Shown here: one piece after another, positions 49,945-59,303 of the stretch | How positions within the stretch are numbered: the first letter of the stretch is position 1 | Layout of the letters: the number at the start of each line of letters is the position of its first letter | Assembly: GCF_030817195.1 (NCBI RefSeq) | Contig: NZ_JAUSYZ010000001.1 | Coordinates: forward strand, 4,588,001 to 4,652,000 | Length of the DNA: 64,000 nucleotides | DNA from: Arthrobacter globiformis | GTDB taxonomy: Bacteria > Actinomycetota > Actinomycetes > Actinomycetales > Micrococcaceae | Direction of reading: 5' to 3' | Made by a program: the position numbers and the translations under genes | The notes under the pieces: model-generated | The model's database searches: none | Seen by the model: the letters and a program-made list of their open reading frames with translations, nothing else | Told to the model about the DNA's origin: nothing

Positions 49945-51563
49945 TCAGTCCGGGCCCACGGGCAGCAGGAATCCGTCCCGGACCAGATTGGCCACTTCGG
50001 TGAGCAGGCCGCTGCGGAAGGCACCGCCGTCGAACCCCTCCGTCCCGCCCAGCAGCGCCTCAAGGGCGCCGATAATCTGTCCGGCGGTCAGGTCGCCGTC
50101 GCACGCGGAGACAAAGCCCGCCAGTTCGGTGCTCAGCAGGTTGGTGCGGCGGAGGCCGGCTCCCTGGCGCAGCAGGATGACGCCGGGGTGTTCGGCGCCG
50201 GGGCGCTGGTGGCGCTCCTCGGTGACGTCCTCGGCCACGAGAAGGTGGGCCGCGGAGACGTCGTGGGCCGCCAGCCAGTCCGCCCGTTCCACCGCCGCCC
50301 CCAGGTGGGGCCCGACCGGCTGTTCAATCGGATAGGTGATCTCCTCGAAACGGCGGATCCGCCGCTCACCTGCCGGACGGCGCAGGAAGACCATCCCGAA
50401 GCCGATCCCGCCGACATTCCGCGACGCGAAGTCCGCCAGGTACGCGGCATAGGCCTCCTGGTAGTGCCGGCGGTCCCGGGTTTCCGAGGCATCCTGCAGC
50501 CAGGTCTCGGCGTACTGCTCCGGCCCCACCTGTTCGCGCTGGATGAACCACGCGTCCGTGTCCGGACCGGCCCAGCTTTGCGGCCGCTCATCCCACGCCG
50601 ACCCCTCCGGGATCTCCCAGTTGCCCAGAAGCTGGGCCGTTCCGCCGGGGACGAGCACATCAGGCAGGGAGCGGATGAGCGACGCCACGATATCGTCGCC
50701 CGGCAGGCCGCCGTCGCGGTACGTGAACTGGTCGGCTGCAGCCTCCCCCGCAGTGCGCGGCGTGATGACGAACGGCGGATTGGACACGACGAGGTCAAAG
50801 GTCTCGCCGGCAACAGGATCGAGGAGCGATCCGAGCCGCAGGCTCACGCGCTCGGCCGGCCGCGCCGGATCAATATTCAGTGGCTCGGCATTGAGCAGGA
50901 GATTGAAGCGCGTGAATGCGAGGGCGCGCTCCGAGATGTCCGTGGCGGTGACGTGACCGCTGTGCTGGAGAAGGTGGAAGGTCTGAATGCCGCAGCCGGT
51001 GCCCAGGTCCAGGGCTCTTTCAGCATGGCGGCGGATGGTGGTCTGGACAAGGGTGGTGGACGCCTGCCCGATGCCCAGGACGTGGTCGTGCCTGAGGACG
51101 CCGGGCCGCTGGTGCGCAGCGAGGTCACTGGCCACCCAGATCTCGACGCCGCCGTTCCTGCCCGCGTCCCAGCCGTAGGGACGCAGATCCGCTTCGGCCA
51201 CAACCTCGGTCCCCGTGATTTTCGCCAGCCCAAGCGCCGCCAGGCCTTCGGCGCGGGTCCGCGGCAGCGCGCCGTCAAGCACCTCCGCTTTCTGCGGAAC
51301 GGCCAAAAGCCAGAAACGCACGACGGCGGCCAACGCTGCGGTGCGCGGCTCGCCGGCGGCTACTGCTTCAGTCGCGATCAGTGCCGGGATGGGCTGGTCC
51401 CGGTTCAGGGCCGCGTATGCGGATTCCCCCAGCAGTTCCGCGACGCCCTCCAGGGTGTAGCCCACCTCGCGGAGGTCTGAGGCCAGGGCCTGGAGGAGTC
51501 GGGCATGTCGCTGCGAGGCGCGTCGGGAGTGTTGCCGGCGGTGAAGTGCGTTGGTTCGGTCAC
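49945..51563 (-). CDS. Class I SAM-dependent methyltransferase (N5-glutamine/N6-adenine NPPF type), apparent N-terminal frameshift
   Basis: About 540 residues. ALDLGTGCGIQTFHLLQHSG is motif I near 180 and LVVSNPPFVI the NPPF catalytic motif typical of PrmC/HemK and RsmC/RlmG-like enzymes that methylate glutamine or nucleotide amino groups. An N-terminal domain (LLQALASDLREVGYTLEGV) and a C-terminal winged-like domain flank it, as in the actinobacterial DUF7059 group. The best N terminus is GTG 51563 (VTEPTHFTAGNTPDAP...MPD), joined to the rest if one C is added near 51498-51500; starts at 51591 or 51588 give an Arg-rich, unlikely leader. Target unknown. Confidence 0.72.
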
Positions 51564-51636
51564 CGGCCAAGTCTATTTCCGCCCACATCATTGTCGGCGC
51601 CTGATCATTGTCCGCGCCTGCAGTTACAGTTGGGCC

Positions 51637-52245
51637 ATGCTCGGAACCCAGGCACTGGCGGCCGATCCCGATTGGCTGCGGTACGCGGCGGCATTCGCAC
51701 CGCTGCTGGCCGCCGTCATTGCTGCCTGGATCGCGTGGCGCACGCTCGCCCAGCGGCGTCAGGCCGACCGGCGAGACCAGTGGTGGAAGCGGACCCAGTG
51801 GGCCATCGACCTTGCCATGGACCGCGACTTCAGCAGGGCAATTGTTGGCCTGGTGGCCCTGAAGCACCTTGCGGCCAGCGATCTGTGCAGTGACGAAGAC
51901 TACGAAATGCTGGACAAGATCGGAGGCGCCAAGATCGATGCCCTGACCCTGTCCGAGGAGAGCGCCGGGCGCGAGGCGTCGAAGCCGCAGCCCACGGAAT
52001 CGCGGCCCGCACATCAAGAAGCCGCGGCCCCGCGGCCCCGGCAGCAGGGAACCGCGGCGCCGCCGGACGCTGCGGCACGGACCACAGTCATTCCCGTGGC
52101 TTTGGAGTCCCGGGGCGAGCGGGTGCTGGCGACCTCCGCAGGCATGGCCAAAGTGCTGACTGAGGCAGACAGACTTGTCTCTTTTGTGGCCTCGCTGCGG
52201 AGCGGCGGGAGGCGGCCGGAATCCGGCGGCACCTCAAACGGGTAA
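51637..52245 (+). CDS. Hypothetical protein with one N-terminal membrane helix
   Basis: A 202-residue protein. A hydrophobic helix (YAAAFAPLLAAVIAAWIAW) at about 15-35 is followed by a charged helix (QRRQADRRDQWWKRTQWAID), a short folded stretch (FSRAIVGLVALKHLAAS) and a Pro/Ala-rich tail ending in a helix (MAKVLTEADRLVSFVASL). It looks like a membrane-anchored cytoplasmic protein. Divergent from the methyltransferase. Not recognised. Confidence 0.65.
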   Translation: MLGTQALAADPDWLRYAAAFAPLLAAVIAAWIAWRTLAQRRQADRRDQWWKRTQWAIDLAMDRDFSRAIVGLVALKHLAASDLCSDEDYEMLDKIGGAKIDALTLSEESAGREASKPQPTESRPAHQEAAAPRPRQQGTAAPPDAAARTTVIPVALESRGERVLATSAGMAKVLTEADRLVSFVASLRSGGRRPESGGTSNG

Positions 52246-52255
52246 GTTTGAAGGC

Positions 52256-52699
52256 ATGCCTGAACGTTGTCCTCTGATTTCCCGTGCCTTGGGCGGGGCG
52301 GCGGCGTCCGCCGCCATACTGCTGGCAGCGACTGCCTGCTCCCCCGTGGTGTCGATCGAAAATGCCGATGTTCCGCAGTGGCAGGCCACCGCCCTGCCCT
52401 CCGACAGCCGGGCGGTGCTGGAGGACTCCGGCAAGATCCTCAACCGGGACAGGATCATCCCGGCGGCAGCCAGCGTCCCGGCAGGTGACTACACGCTGAC
52501 CATCACCTGCGACGGGGGCGGCAAGGCGTTCTTCACCGTGATGCTCGCCGGCAAGGAACTGACGGAAGCCGGAGCGGCCTGCAACGGCAGCCGCGAAACC
52601 GCGACGATCACCGTACCGAAGGCCGGGCGGATGGAGATCAGCGCCGCCAGCGTCGACGCACCGCTCCTGTACGCCTATCACCTGGTTCCTGCCCCTTAA
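52256..52699 (+). CDS. Hypothetical lipoprotein
   Basis: A 147-residue protein with a signal peptide and lipobox LAATACS (Cys near 28). The mature part has DYTLTITCDGGGKAFFTV and AGAACNGSRETATITV, an antiparallel beta pattern with two Cys that could form a disulfide. ATG 52256 lies 10 bp after the previous stop. It resembles the next lipoprotein in pattern, suggesting a tandem duplication with strong divergence. No known function. Confidence 0.65.
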   Translation: MPERCPLISRALGGAAASAAILLAATACSPVVSIENADVPQWQATALPSDSRAVLEDSGKILNRDRIIPAAASVPAGDYTLTITCDGGGKAFFTVMLAGKELTEAGAACNGSRETATITVPKAGRMEISAASVDAPLLYAYHLVPAP

Positions 52700-52713
52700 T
52701 CCGCGGCTTACTA

Positions 52714-52731
52714 CGCCGCCAATTGGCGGCG
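52714..52731. terminator. GC-rich hairpin after the first lipoprotein gene
   Basis: CGCCGCC-AATT-GGCGGCG forms a 7-bp stem 15 bp after the stop codon. No clear T run; rho-independent termination is uncertain. Confidence 0.45.
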
Positions 52732-52831
52732 GCGTCGTATGGATCCCGCAATTCCAAGACGGCGCGGGAAATTCTTCCTTCCGGCGGATTGCCATCTGTA
52801 CCGGCGTCCCCGGCAGGCTTAAAGTCGGGAT

Positions 52832-53395
52832 ATGCCCACGGTGCGGATGGCCTCCGCGCATCGTTTCCCGGCGCGGGCGCAACGCAGGCTCTGGTTGCGG
52901 GCGCCAGCAGCCGCCGTCGTGCTTTTCTTTGTGCCGGTGGCAGCCGTCCTGGGCGGCTGTGAATACAGCTACGACGACGGCCGGGGCGAACTTCCGGCCG
53001 CCGACCCCGTGGTAACGGATCCCGTATTGCCGCGTGATCCGCTGGAGAATGTGCCGGTGTCGGGTGAGGAGCTCACTGAATGGGCGAAGGACGTCCTGCC
53101 CGACGCCGAGGGACAGGTCTTCCACACAAGCTACGGCAGCGTTTCAAGGGGCCGCAGCAAGACAGAATCCACCAAGCAGCTGCCGAGCGGCACGTACTCC
53201 CTCACCCTCGCGTGCCGGAGCGAGCGTCGGGTCTCATTCACAGTCCGCGACGAAGAATCCGCCCTGGTGGACCTGAGCCTCCGGTGCGGCACGTCGCGCG
53301 TCAATGTGGTGCACGTGTCCGAGGACTCGGTGCTCCGGGTGACGGTGGAGGCGCGGTCGGCCGCCAATTTCGCCTACCGGATCAGCCGGATCTGA
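52832..53395 (+). CDS. Hypothetical lipoprotein, relative of the preceding one
   Basis: A 187-residue protein: basic start, hydrophobic run VLFFVPVAAVLGGC with lipobox Cys near 43, an acidic linker (EYSYDDGRGELPAADP), then TYSLTLACRSERRVSFTV and LSLRCGTSRVNVVHV. The two mature cysteines stand at the same places as in the upstream lipoprotein. ATG 52832 or 52847 may be the start. No known family. Confidence 0.65.
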   Translation: MPTVRMASAHRFPARAQRRLWLRAPAAAVVLFFVPVAAVLGGCEYSYDDGRGELPAADPVVTDPVLPRDPLENVPVSGEELTEWAKDVLPDAEGQVFHTSYGSVSRGRSKTESTKQLPSGTYSLTLACRSERRVSFTVRDEESALVDLSLRCGTSRVNVVHVSEDSVLRVTVEARSAANFAYRISRI

Positions 53396-53453
53396 CGCTG
53401 CAGCCAGAGGACCCGGCCAGGCAGGGGCTGCCGGGCGCTGCCGTCCCTCCTGC

Positions 53454-54350
53454 TCAGGCCGCGGCGCAACCGTCCGGGCAGCGCAGGGTTTCAGGGCTGG
53501 CGGCGCACTCCGCGCAGTACAGCGTCAGCGTGCGGCAGCTGGGGTTCGAGCAGTTCTCGAACTTGCTCGTGGGCGCCTGGCACCGGACGCACTCGCCGAT
53601 GGTTTTGGCGTCCTCGCTGAATTCGAGGTGCATGCGCTTGTCGAAGACGTAGAGAGAGCCTTCCCAGAGGCCCTGGTCCTTGAACTTCTCCCCGTAGCGC
53701 ACAATGCCGCCGTCCAGCTGGTACACCTCTTTGAAGCCGCGGTTCACCATAAGGCTGGACAGCACCTCGCAGCGGATGCCTCCGGTGCAGTAGGTGACGA
53801 CCGGCTGGTCCTTCAGGTGGTCGTACTTGCCGGAGTCGAGCTCGGTGATGAAGTCGTGGGTGGTGGCGACGTCAGGGACAATGGCGTCCTTGAACTTGCC
53901 GATCTGTGCCTCGAACGCGTTGCGGCCGTCAAAGAACACGACGTCCTGGCCGGTGGCCCTCCTCGCGTCGACGAGTTCGTGGACTTCCTCAGGCTTCAGG
54001 TGCGTCCCGCCCCCCACGACGCCTTTTTCGTCCACCTTCAGCTCGCCGGGCGCACCGAACGAAACGATCTCGTGGCGGACCTTGACGCTCAGACGGGGGA
54101 AGTCCTCCGCACCGCCGTCGGACCATTTGACGTCGATGCCATGGAAGCCCTTGTATTCACGGGTGGTTTTCACGTACTGCTTCACAGCCCCGATCTCCCC
54201 GCCAACGGTGGCATTGATACCGTCCTTGGAGATGAGGATTCGCCCGGTCAGGCCGAGCTTTTCGCACAGGGCACGCTGCCAGAGCCGGACAGCGTCCGGG
54301 TCTGCGATGGGAGTAAAGCCGTAAAAGAGTACGATTCGGTTCAAAGCCAC
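53454..54350 (-). CDS. trhO: tRNA uridine(34) hydroxylase (rhodanese-domain)
   Basis: A 298-residue YceA/TrhO-type protein that hydroxylates U34 of certain tRNAs. RIVLFYGFTPIADPD is the N-terminal acylphosphatase-like domain; the rhodanese domain holds the active-site Cys in VTYCTGGIRCE near 187 and GFKEVYQLDGGIVRYGE. The Cys-rich end (ECVRCQAPTSKFENCSNPSC, YCAECAAS) is a zinc-binding tail common in the family. GTG 54350 starts the conserved fold; no clear ribosome site precedes it, so it may be leaderless. Confidence 0.88.
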   Translation of the reverse strand: MALNRIVLFYGFTPIADPDAVRLWQRALCEKLGLTGRILISKDGINATVGGEIGAVKQYVKTTREYKGFHGIDVKWSDGGAEDFPRLSVKVRHEIVSFGAPGELKVDEKGVVGGGTHLKPEEVHELVDARRATGQDVVFFDGRNAFEAQIGKFKDAIVPDVATTHDFITELDSGKYDHLKDQPVVTYCTGGIRCEVLSSLMVNRGFKEVYQLDGGIVRYGEKFKDQGLWEGSLYVFDKRMHLEFSEDAKTIGECVRCQAPTSKFENCSNPSCRTLTLYCAECAASPETLRCPDGCAAA

Positions 54351-54447
54351 GTATTTAAGGGTACTTGGTGGCCGCCGAGGACGGATTCGGACCCGGGAAG
54401 AGCCTCCTATCACAATTGCATAAGCAAGCGCCGAAGCACTGTTGCTT

Positions 54448-55167
54448 ATGACAGCGCTGGAATACTCTCATCACATGACGCCAGAAGCCATGGTTGGAGA
54501 CATCACTCATCTGCTGGAAGTCTGGGTAGCCGGTTGGGCTGGTTGCCGGGGCTATGAGACGCGCACCGAGGGACGGTTCCCCGCGGCCTTGCGTGCGGAC
54601 ACGACCGGGGACTGGGAATACTTCGCCTCCGATCCTACGGACGCGGAATTCGCGGAGCTGGCGGCAAAGACTGCCGAGGCCCCCAAACGGGTCCTGACCA
54701 TCCTGACCAATGATGTGGGGCGCTACAAGCTCTTGGCTGAGCAACACAACCTCAACGCCACGTCAGCGTCCCAGACCATGATGGTTGTGGACATGGAAAC
54801 CCAGGACTCCGAGGACCCGTGGCTCTCGGACGACGACCTGGCCCTGAAAACGTGGGAGTCCAACGGCGTCCACTTCGCCGAAGTCCGTTCGGGTGACACT
54901 CTGGCGGTGAGCGGCCGCGTGGTGGTCATCAACGGCACCGCGGTGTTCGACAAGATCGTCACCGAACCCGCCTTCCAGCGCCGGGGCCTGGGCAGCTTCA
55001 TCATGAAGGCGCTGGCGGCGCAGGCGTTCTCCCACGATGTGGAGGACGGGCTCCTGCTGGCGTCCCTGGACGGGCAGAAGCTGTATTCGCATCTGGGCTG
55101 GTCCTCGGTGTGCCACGTGCTGATGCTCTCCGCCTCCGATGAGGGCTCCGACCTCTCCGTAGTCTGA
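54448..55167 (+). CDS. GNAT-family acetyltransferase
   Basis: About 239 residues. The C-terminal GNAT core has FDKIVTEPAFQRRGLGSFIM, in which QRRGLGS is the acetyl-CoA pyrophosphate loop, and LGWSSVCHVLMLSA. The N-terminal 120 residues resemble a second, degenerate GNAT-like region with GWAGCRGYETR. ATG 54448 was preferred to TTG 54442. Substrate unknown; divergent from trhO. Confidence 0.78.
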   Translation: MTALEYSHHMTPEAMVGDITHLLEVWVAGWAGCRGYETRTEGRFPAALRADTTGDWEYFASDPTDAEFAELAAKTAEAPKRVLTILTNDVGRYKLLAEQHNLNATSASQTMMVVDMETQDSEDPWLSDDDLALKTWESNGVHFAEVRSGDTLAVSGRVVVINGTAVFDKIVTEPAFQRRGLGSFIMKALAAQAFSHDVEDGLLLASLDGQKLYSHLGWSSVCHVLMLSASDEGSDLSVV

Positions 55168-55256
55168 CCGTTCCGGCCGTTCCGTTCTTCCGGGGTCTGT
55201 AGCGGGTCAGCTGTCCTGTGCCCGGGTTGCTGTTCCCTGCCGGTCCGCGGGTCTGT

Positions 55257-55302
55257 GCGTATTCGGTGTTCAGTGCGGGGCGTATTCGGTGTTCAGTGCG
55301 GG
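55257..55302. repeat. Perfect 23-bp tandem duplication before the helicase gene
   Basis: Two identical 23-bp units (55257-55279 and 55280-55302; core TATTCGGTGTTCAGTGCGG) abut each other 31 bp before the helicase GTG, within its likely promoter or leader. Confidence 0.85.
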
Positions 55303-55332
55303 CGATTTTTGCCCGGATGAAAGAATGTTGGG

Positions 55333-57729
55333 GTGAACCCCCATGACTCGCTGATTCCGTTGCTGGGCCGCGGCCCGGACCCGGAGCAGCTCCGGCATGT
55401 GCGGACCATTCCAGCACGCGCCGCCGTGCACGAACCGTGGCCGGACTGGGCCCACCCGGACCTGGTCGCGGCCTACGGCAAGCTCGGCATCCACCAGCCC
55501 TACCGGCATCAGATCCGGGCAGCAGACATTGCCCACGGCGGCAGGCACGTGGTGATCGCCACCGGCACGGCGTCCGGAAAATCCCTGGCCTACCAGCTGC
55601 CGGCGCTCGATGCGATTCACCGGTCCGAGCTCCGCGTCCTGTCGGACCCTGGAAAAATCCACGACGACGGCGCGGTGACGCTGTACCTCTCCCCCACCAA
55701 GGCGCTGGCGGCAGACCAGCTCGCAGCAATTAGATCCCTGAACCTCCCGACCGTCCGGGCCGAAACCTACGACGGCGACACCGATCAAGCCTCCCGCCGC
55801 TGGATCCGCGACCACGCGAACTTCATTCTCGCCAACCCCGATATGCTGCACTTCGGCATCCTGCCCAACCACGCCTGGTGGGCCGGATTCTTCCGGCGCC
55901 TGCGCTACGTGATCGTTGACGAGGCCCACAGCTACCGCGGCGTCTTCGGCTCCCACGTGGCCAACCTGATGCGCCGGCTGCGGCGCATTTGCGCTTACTA
56001 CGCCGCCGATGGAAACGCTGCCGGACCGGTCTTCATCGCGGCGTCCGCCACCGCTTCCGAGCCGGAGAAGTCCTTTGGCCGGCTCATTGGCGCCGCGGTC
56101 CAGGGCGTCTCGGAAGACTCCTCGCCGCACGGATCCACGACAGTGGCATTCTGGGAACCGGCGCTCAGCGAGGTGCGCGGCGAGAACGGCGCCAAGGAAC
56201 GCAGGACGGCGGTGGCCGAGACCGCGGACCTGCTCGCGAACCTTGTCTCGTCACGGGTCCGGACCATCGCGTTCATCAAGTCCAGGCGTGGCGCCGAAAC
56301 CATCTCTTCCATCACCAAACGGCTCCTTGACGAAGTCGACCCCAGCCTGCCGCAACGCGTGGCGGCCTACCGCTCCGGATATCTCCCGGAGGAACGCCGC
56401 GCCTTGGAAAGGGCCCTGCGGACCGGCCAGCTGCTGGGTATTTCCAGCACTTCGGCCCTGGAACTGGGGATTGACATCTCCGGGCTGGACGCCGTGCTGG
56501 TGGCCGGCTGGCCCGGCACCCGGGCGTCCCTCTTCCAGCAGATCGGCCGCGCCGGCCGCGCCGGACAGGACGCCATCGCCGCCTTCGTGGCCAGCGATGA
56601 TCCCCTGGACACCTACCTGGTCAACCATCCGGAAGCCATCTTCGACGTGTCCGTCGAGGCCACAGTCTTTGATCCGTCCAACCCCTATGTGCTGGGCCCG
56701 CACCTCTGCGCCGCTGCCGCCGAGCTCCCGCTCGGCGTGGCCGAGCTGCCGCTGTTCGGAGCCAGTGCGGAGAAACTCCTCGGGCAGCTGGTGGCACAGG
56801 GGTACCTGCGGCGGCGCCCGGCCGGCTGGTTCTGGACCCACGCGCAGAGCGCGGCCGCCATGGTAAACCTGCGCGCCGACGGCGGCGGGCCGGTCAGCAT
56901 TGTCGATGCCGACACCGGTTCGCTGCTGGGAACCATGGATTCGCCGCAGACGCACTACCAGGCCCACACCGGGGCCGTGTACGTCCATCAGGGCGACAGC
57001 TACGTGGTGGAGGACCTGAACGAGGACGATCACTGCGTGGTGGTACGCCGTGCCAACCCCGACTACTACACGACAGCCCGGGACGTGACGCAGATCGAGG
57101 TCCTCGAGACGCAGCGGACTGCGCAGTGGGGCGATGTTGCCGTCCACTTCGGCGACGTCAAGGTCACAACTCAAGTGGTCTCCTTTCAGCGGAAGGCCCT
57201 GATTTCCAATGAAGTCCTGGGCGAGGAGCCGCTCGATCTGGGAGCCCGGGACCTGTTTACGAAGGCCGTGTGGTTTGTGATGGAGAACCGGTCACTCACA
57301 GGTGCCGGACTCATCGAAGCCCAGTTCCCCGGCGCCCTCCACGCGGCCGAGCACGCCGCCATCGGCCTGCTGCCGCTGGTTGCCTCGAGCGACCGCTGGG
57401 ACATCGGCGGGGTTTCAACCGCAATCCATGCCGACACCGGTGTGCCGACGATTTTCGTGTACGACGGGCATCCAGGCGGTGCCGGTTTTGCCGAACGGGG
57501 CTTCGAGAAAGCCAAGGTGTGGCTCTCGGCCACGAGAGATGCGATCGAGGCCTGCGAGTGCGAATCCGGATGCCCCTCCTGTGTCCAATCGCCAAAATGT
57601 GGCAACAAGAACAACCCGTTGGACAAGGATGCGGCAGTCACCCTGATCGATGTCCTGCTGAAGGATGCGCGGGACACGGCAGCGCCACAGGATTCCGAGG
57701 CGGGCGCACCGGCGCCGAACACGGTCTAG
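55333..57729 (+). CDS. DEAD/DEAH helicase with DUF1998 domain, MrfA/YprA-like
   Basis: A 798-residue superfamily 2 helicase. Walker A is ATGTASGKSLAYQLP near 76, DEAH in VDEAHSYRG near 197, SATA near 238, and motif VI QIGRAGRAGQD near 402. The C terminus is DUF1998 with a four-Cys cluster (CECESGCPSC, KCGNK) near 742-760, the metal site of MrfA-type DNA-repair helicases. GTG start. Its place next to the tad locus and topA matches the known actinobacterial helicase/secretion neighbourhood. Confidence 0.9.
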   Translation: MNPHDSLIPLLGRGPDPEQLRHVRTIPARAAVHEPWPDWAHPDLVAAYGKLGIHQPYRHQIRAADIAHGGRHVVIATGTASGKSLAYQLPALDAIHRSELRVLSDPGKIHDDGAVTLYLSPTKALAADQLAAIRSLNLPTVRAETYDGDTDQASRRWIRDHANFILANPDMLHFGILPNHAWWAGFFRRLRYVIVDEAHSYRGVFGSHVANLMRRLRRICAYYAADGNAAGPVFIAASATASEPEKSFGRLIGAAVQGVSEDSSPHGSTTVAFWEPALSEVRGENGAKERRTAVAETADLLANLVSSRVRTIAFIKSRRGAETISSITKRLLDEVDPSLPQRVAAYRSGYLPEERRALERALRTGQLLGISSTSALELGIDISGLDAVLVAGWPGTRASLFQQIGRAGRAGQDAIAAFVASDDPLDTYLVNHPEAIFDVSVEATVFDPSNPYVLGPHLCAAAAELPLGVAELPLFGASAEKLLGQLVAQGYLRRRPAGWFWTHAQSAAAMVNLRADGGGPVSIVDADTGSLLGTMDSPQTHYQAHTGAVYVHQGDSYVVEDLNEDDHCVVVRRANPDYYTTARDVTQIEVLETQRTAQWGDVAVHFGDVKVTTQVVSFQRKALISNEVLGEEPLDLGARDLFTKAVWFVMENRSLTGAGLIEAQFPGALHAAEHAAIGLLPLVASSDRWDIGGVSTAIHADTGVPTIFVYDGHPGGAGFAERGFEKAKVWLSATRDAIEACECESGCPSCVQSPKCGNKNNPLDKDAAVTLIDVLLKDARDTAAPQDSEAGAPAPNTV

Positions 57730-57764
57730 GTTGCGACCGTCGCCTCAAAGGCGCCGGCGCAACC
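57729..57764. terminator. Hairpin after the helicase gene
   Basis: GGTTGCG (57729-57735) pairs with CGCAACC (57758-57764), with inner CGCCT-caa-AGGCG. It overlaps the stop codon end and lies between convergent genes; no T run follows. Confidence 0.55.
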
Positions 57765-57797
57765 CAGAGCGCCATGCCTTTTAGGAACCCCGCCAAC

Positions 57798-58193
57798 TTA
57801 GGGCGGCGGTCCTGCCCTGGCCCGGCCGGTGGCGACGCCTAGGAGGGGCCCAGCAGGCAGCTCGGTACTGACCTCGACGGACTGGTCACCTCCGGCGGTG
57901 CAGCTGACAAGCGCTGCTTTGTGGCGGGCAGCCACCGCGGCAGCCACAAGGCAGGGCTCCCCCGCTGAAACACCACGGAGCGCGTCAGCCGCTGCCAACG
58001 CGGCGAGGTCGGCCGCGGCGGCGGCTTTGGACGCCGCGGCCGATGCCTGCGCCAGCAGGAGGAGCAGGGACATGACCATGACAACCACCATGCCGAGCCC
58101 CGCGGCCAGCACAGTGCCCGATCCGCGTTCGGATTCGACTCCGGACGCCGGACTTCTGCGCTGGCCGAGGGGCTGTTTCCGCCGAAGGCTCAC
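57798..58193 (-). CDS. TadE-like protein of the helicase/secretion neighbourhood
   Basis: A 131-residue Rv3654c-like protein. ERGSGTVLAAGLGMVVVMVM is a prepilin-like processing/membrane segment near residue 25, followed by AAAADLAALAAADALRG and two Cys (EPCLV, SCTAGG) that may form a disulfide outside the membrane. GTG 58193 overlaps the upstream TadE stop by GTGA. It is the last gene of the tad operon. Confidence 0.78.
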   Translation of the reverse strand: MSLRRKQPLGQRRSPASGVESERGSGTVLAAGLGMVVVMVMSLLLLLAQASAAASKAAAAADLAALAAADALRGVSAGEPCLVAAAVAARHKAALVSCTAGGDQSVEVSTELPAGPLLGVATGRARAGPPP

Positions 58194-58759
58194 AGGGACC
58201 GCCTGGCAAGAATCCCGTATCCATGCCCGGCCGGCGCCGCCAGCGCGACCTGCACCTCCGGCGCCGCCTGGACCGTTCCCGGAGGCGGTGCCGATGATGC
58301 CGTTTCGCTGCGTGCCTCTGCCCTGGCTGTCAGCGTCCACGGCACCATGCGTCCCAGGGGTCCCGCCGCCCGGTCCGACACGGTGACGCTCATCCATTCG
58401 CCGCCGGGCACAACGGCCGACGAGGCGGATGGGCCTGCCAGCTTCCGGACGATGCCGTTGACGGCGGCGGGGTCTTCACCCCTCGCGAGTGCCCTGGCGC
58501 CAGCCCGGGCCGCATCCTCCAGCCGTAGTTGGGTGATTCCCGCCGCAGACCCCGCCAGCAGCATCGCCAGAAGCAGCAGGACCGCCGGAAGAGCCACCGC
58601 GAATTCCGCGGTCACCGCGCCCCGGTTGTTCCCGCGACCGCTCTCGGCGTCACGAGACTTCCCCTGCCCGCGGCCGCCGGCCTGATCTCCGGATGGGTTC
58701 CTGTCCTGCCGGCGGGACTCAAGTCCGGCCGCTGTAGGGGTCCGCGGAGCGGGTTTCAC
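58190..58759 (-). CDS. tadE: TadE-family pseudopilin
   Basis: A 189-residue protein with a disordered basic start of about 45 residues, then RGAVTAEFAVALPAVLLLLA, the TadE prepilin-like motif with Glu at +5, and a beta-rich extracytoplasmic part. The GTG start overlaps the pilin-like gene stop (GTGA). TadE proteins are minor pseudopilins of Flp-type assembly machines. Confidence 0.82.
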   Translation of the reverse strand: MKPAPRTPTAAGLESRRQDRNPSGDQAGGRGQGKSRDAESGRGNNRGAVTAEFAVALPAVLLLLAMLLAGSAAGITQLRLEDAARAGARALARGEDPAAVNGIVRKLAGPSASSAVVPGGEWMSVTVSDRAAGPLGRMVPWTLTARAEARSETASSAPPPGTVQAAPEVQVALAAPAGHGYGILARRSL

Positions 58760-59043
58760 GGCAGAGCCAGCGCCGTACGGATCAGGTTGAGCAGGAAGCC
58801 GCGCACTTCGTCGCTTCGCAGGATGAACACCAGGAGCCCGGCGAAACCCACGGCGGCCAACGTGGCGATGGCATATTCGGCGGTCGCCATGCCGGCCTCC
58901 GAGCCCGTGAGATGCCTGCGTGGCCGTGGCTTCACCCGCGGCGCCATGCTGGCGCCCGGGTAGATCTCCAGCACATCAGCTTCTTCGGATTCCTGGCGCA
59001 CGGGCCGGACGGCTTCACCCGGGCTGTGGTGGTTGAGGGACAT
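58756..59043 (-). CDS. DUF4244 Flp-pilin-like protein
   Basis: A 95-residue protein: a polar start of 45 residues, then EAGMATAEYAIATLAAVGFAG, a type IV pilin-like cleavage site and helix, and a short C terminus (VRGFLLNLIRTALALP). This is the Rv3656c/DUF4244 family, the probable major subunit. AGGA lies seven bases before ATG 59043. A 342-bp gap separates it from tadC, so it may have its own promoter for higher expression. Confidence 0.85.
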   Translation of the reverse strand: MSLNHHSPGEAVRPVRQESEEADVLEIYPGASMAPRVKPRPRRHLTGSEAGMATAEYAIATLAAVGFAGLLVFILRSDEVRGFLLNLIRTALALP

Positions 59044-59303
59044 GAATTTTCCTTTCTGGAGTTCCGGCGAATTGCCGGTGCATTCGACTCTCCCGTCCGC
59101 CGTCCGGACCGGTAAGGCCTGAACTTCCCTAAGTGGAAAAGCAGCCGGGCGGGCGGCATGTGGAGGGAAAGTGCCGGCGTATCCGCGGCGCCCGTGGCAT
59201 GTGCCGCACCTCAGCGTGAAAAAGCGGCAAATGCATGGCAGCGCGAAATGCCTTGCGGCGGGTCACTTTTTTGGCGGCGGGAAACAGCAGCCCATTCGGC
59301 TCC

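Noticed and set aside
51564..52017. Methyltransferase starting up to 150 codons earlier
   Set aside because: That stretch is antisense to the membrane-protein gene and its upstream region and has no methyltransferase similarity; GTG 51563 with a one-base correction gives a better N terminus.
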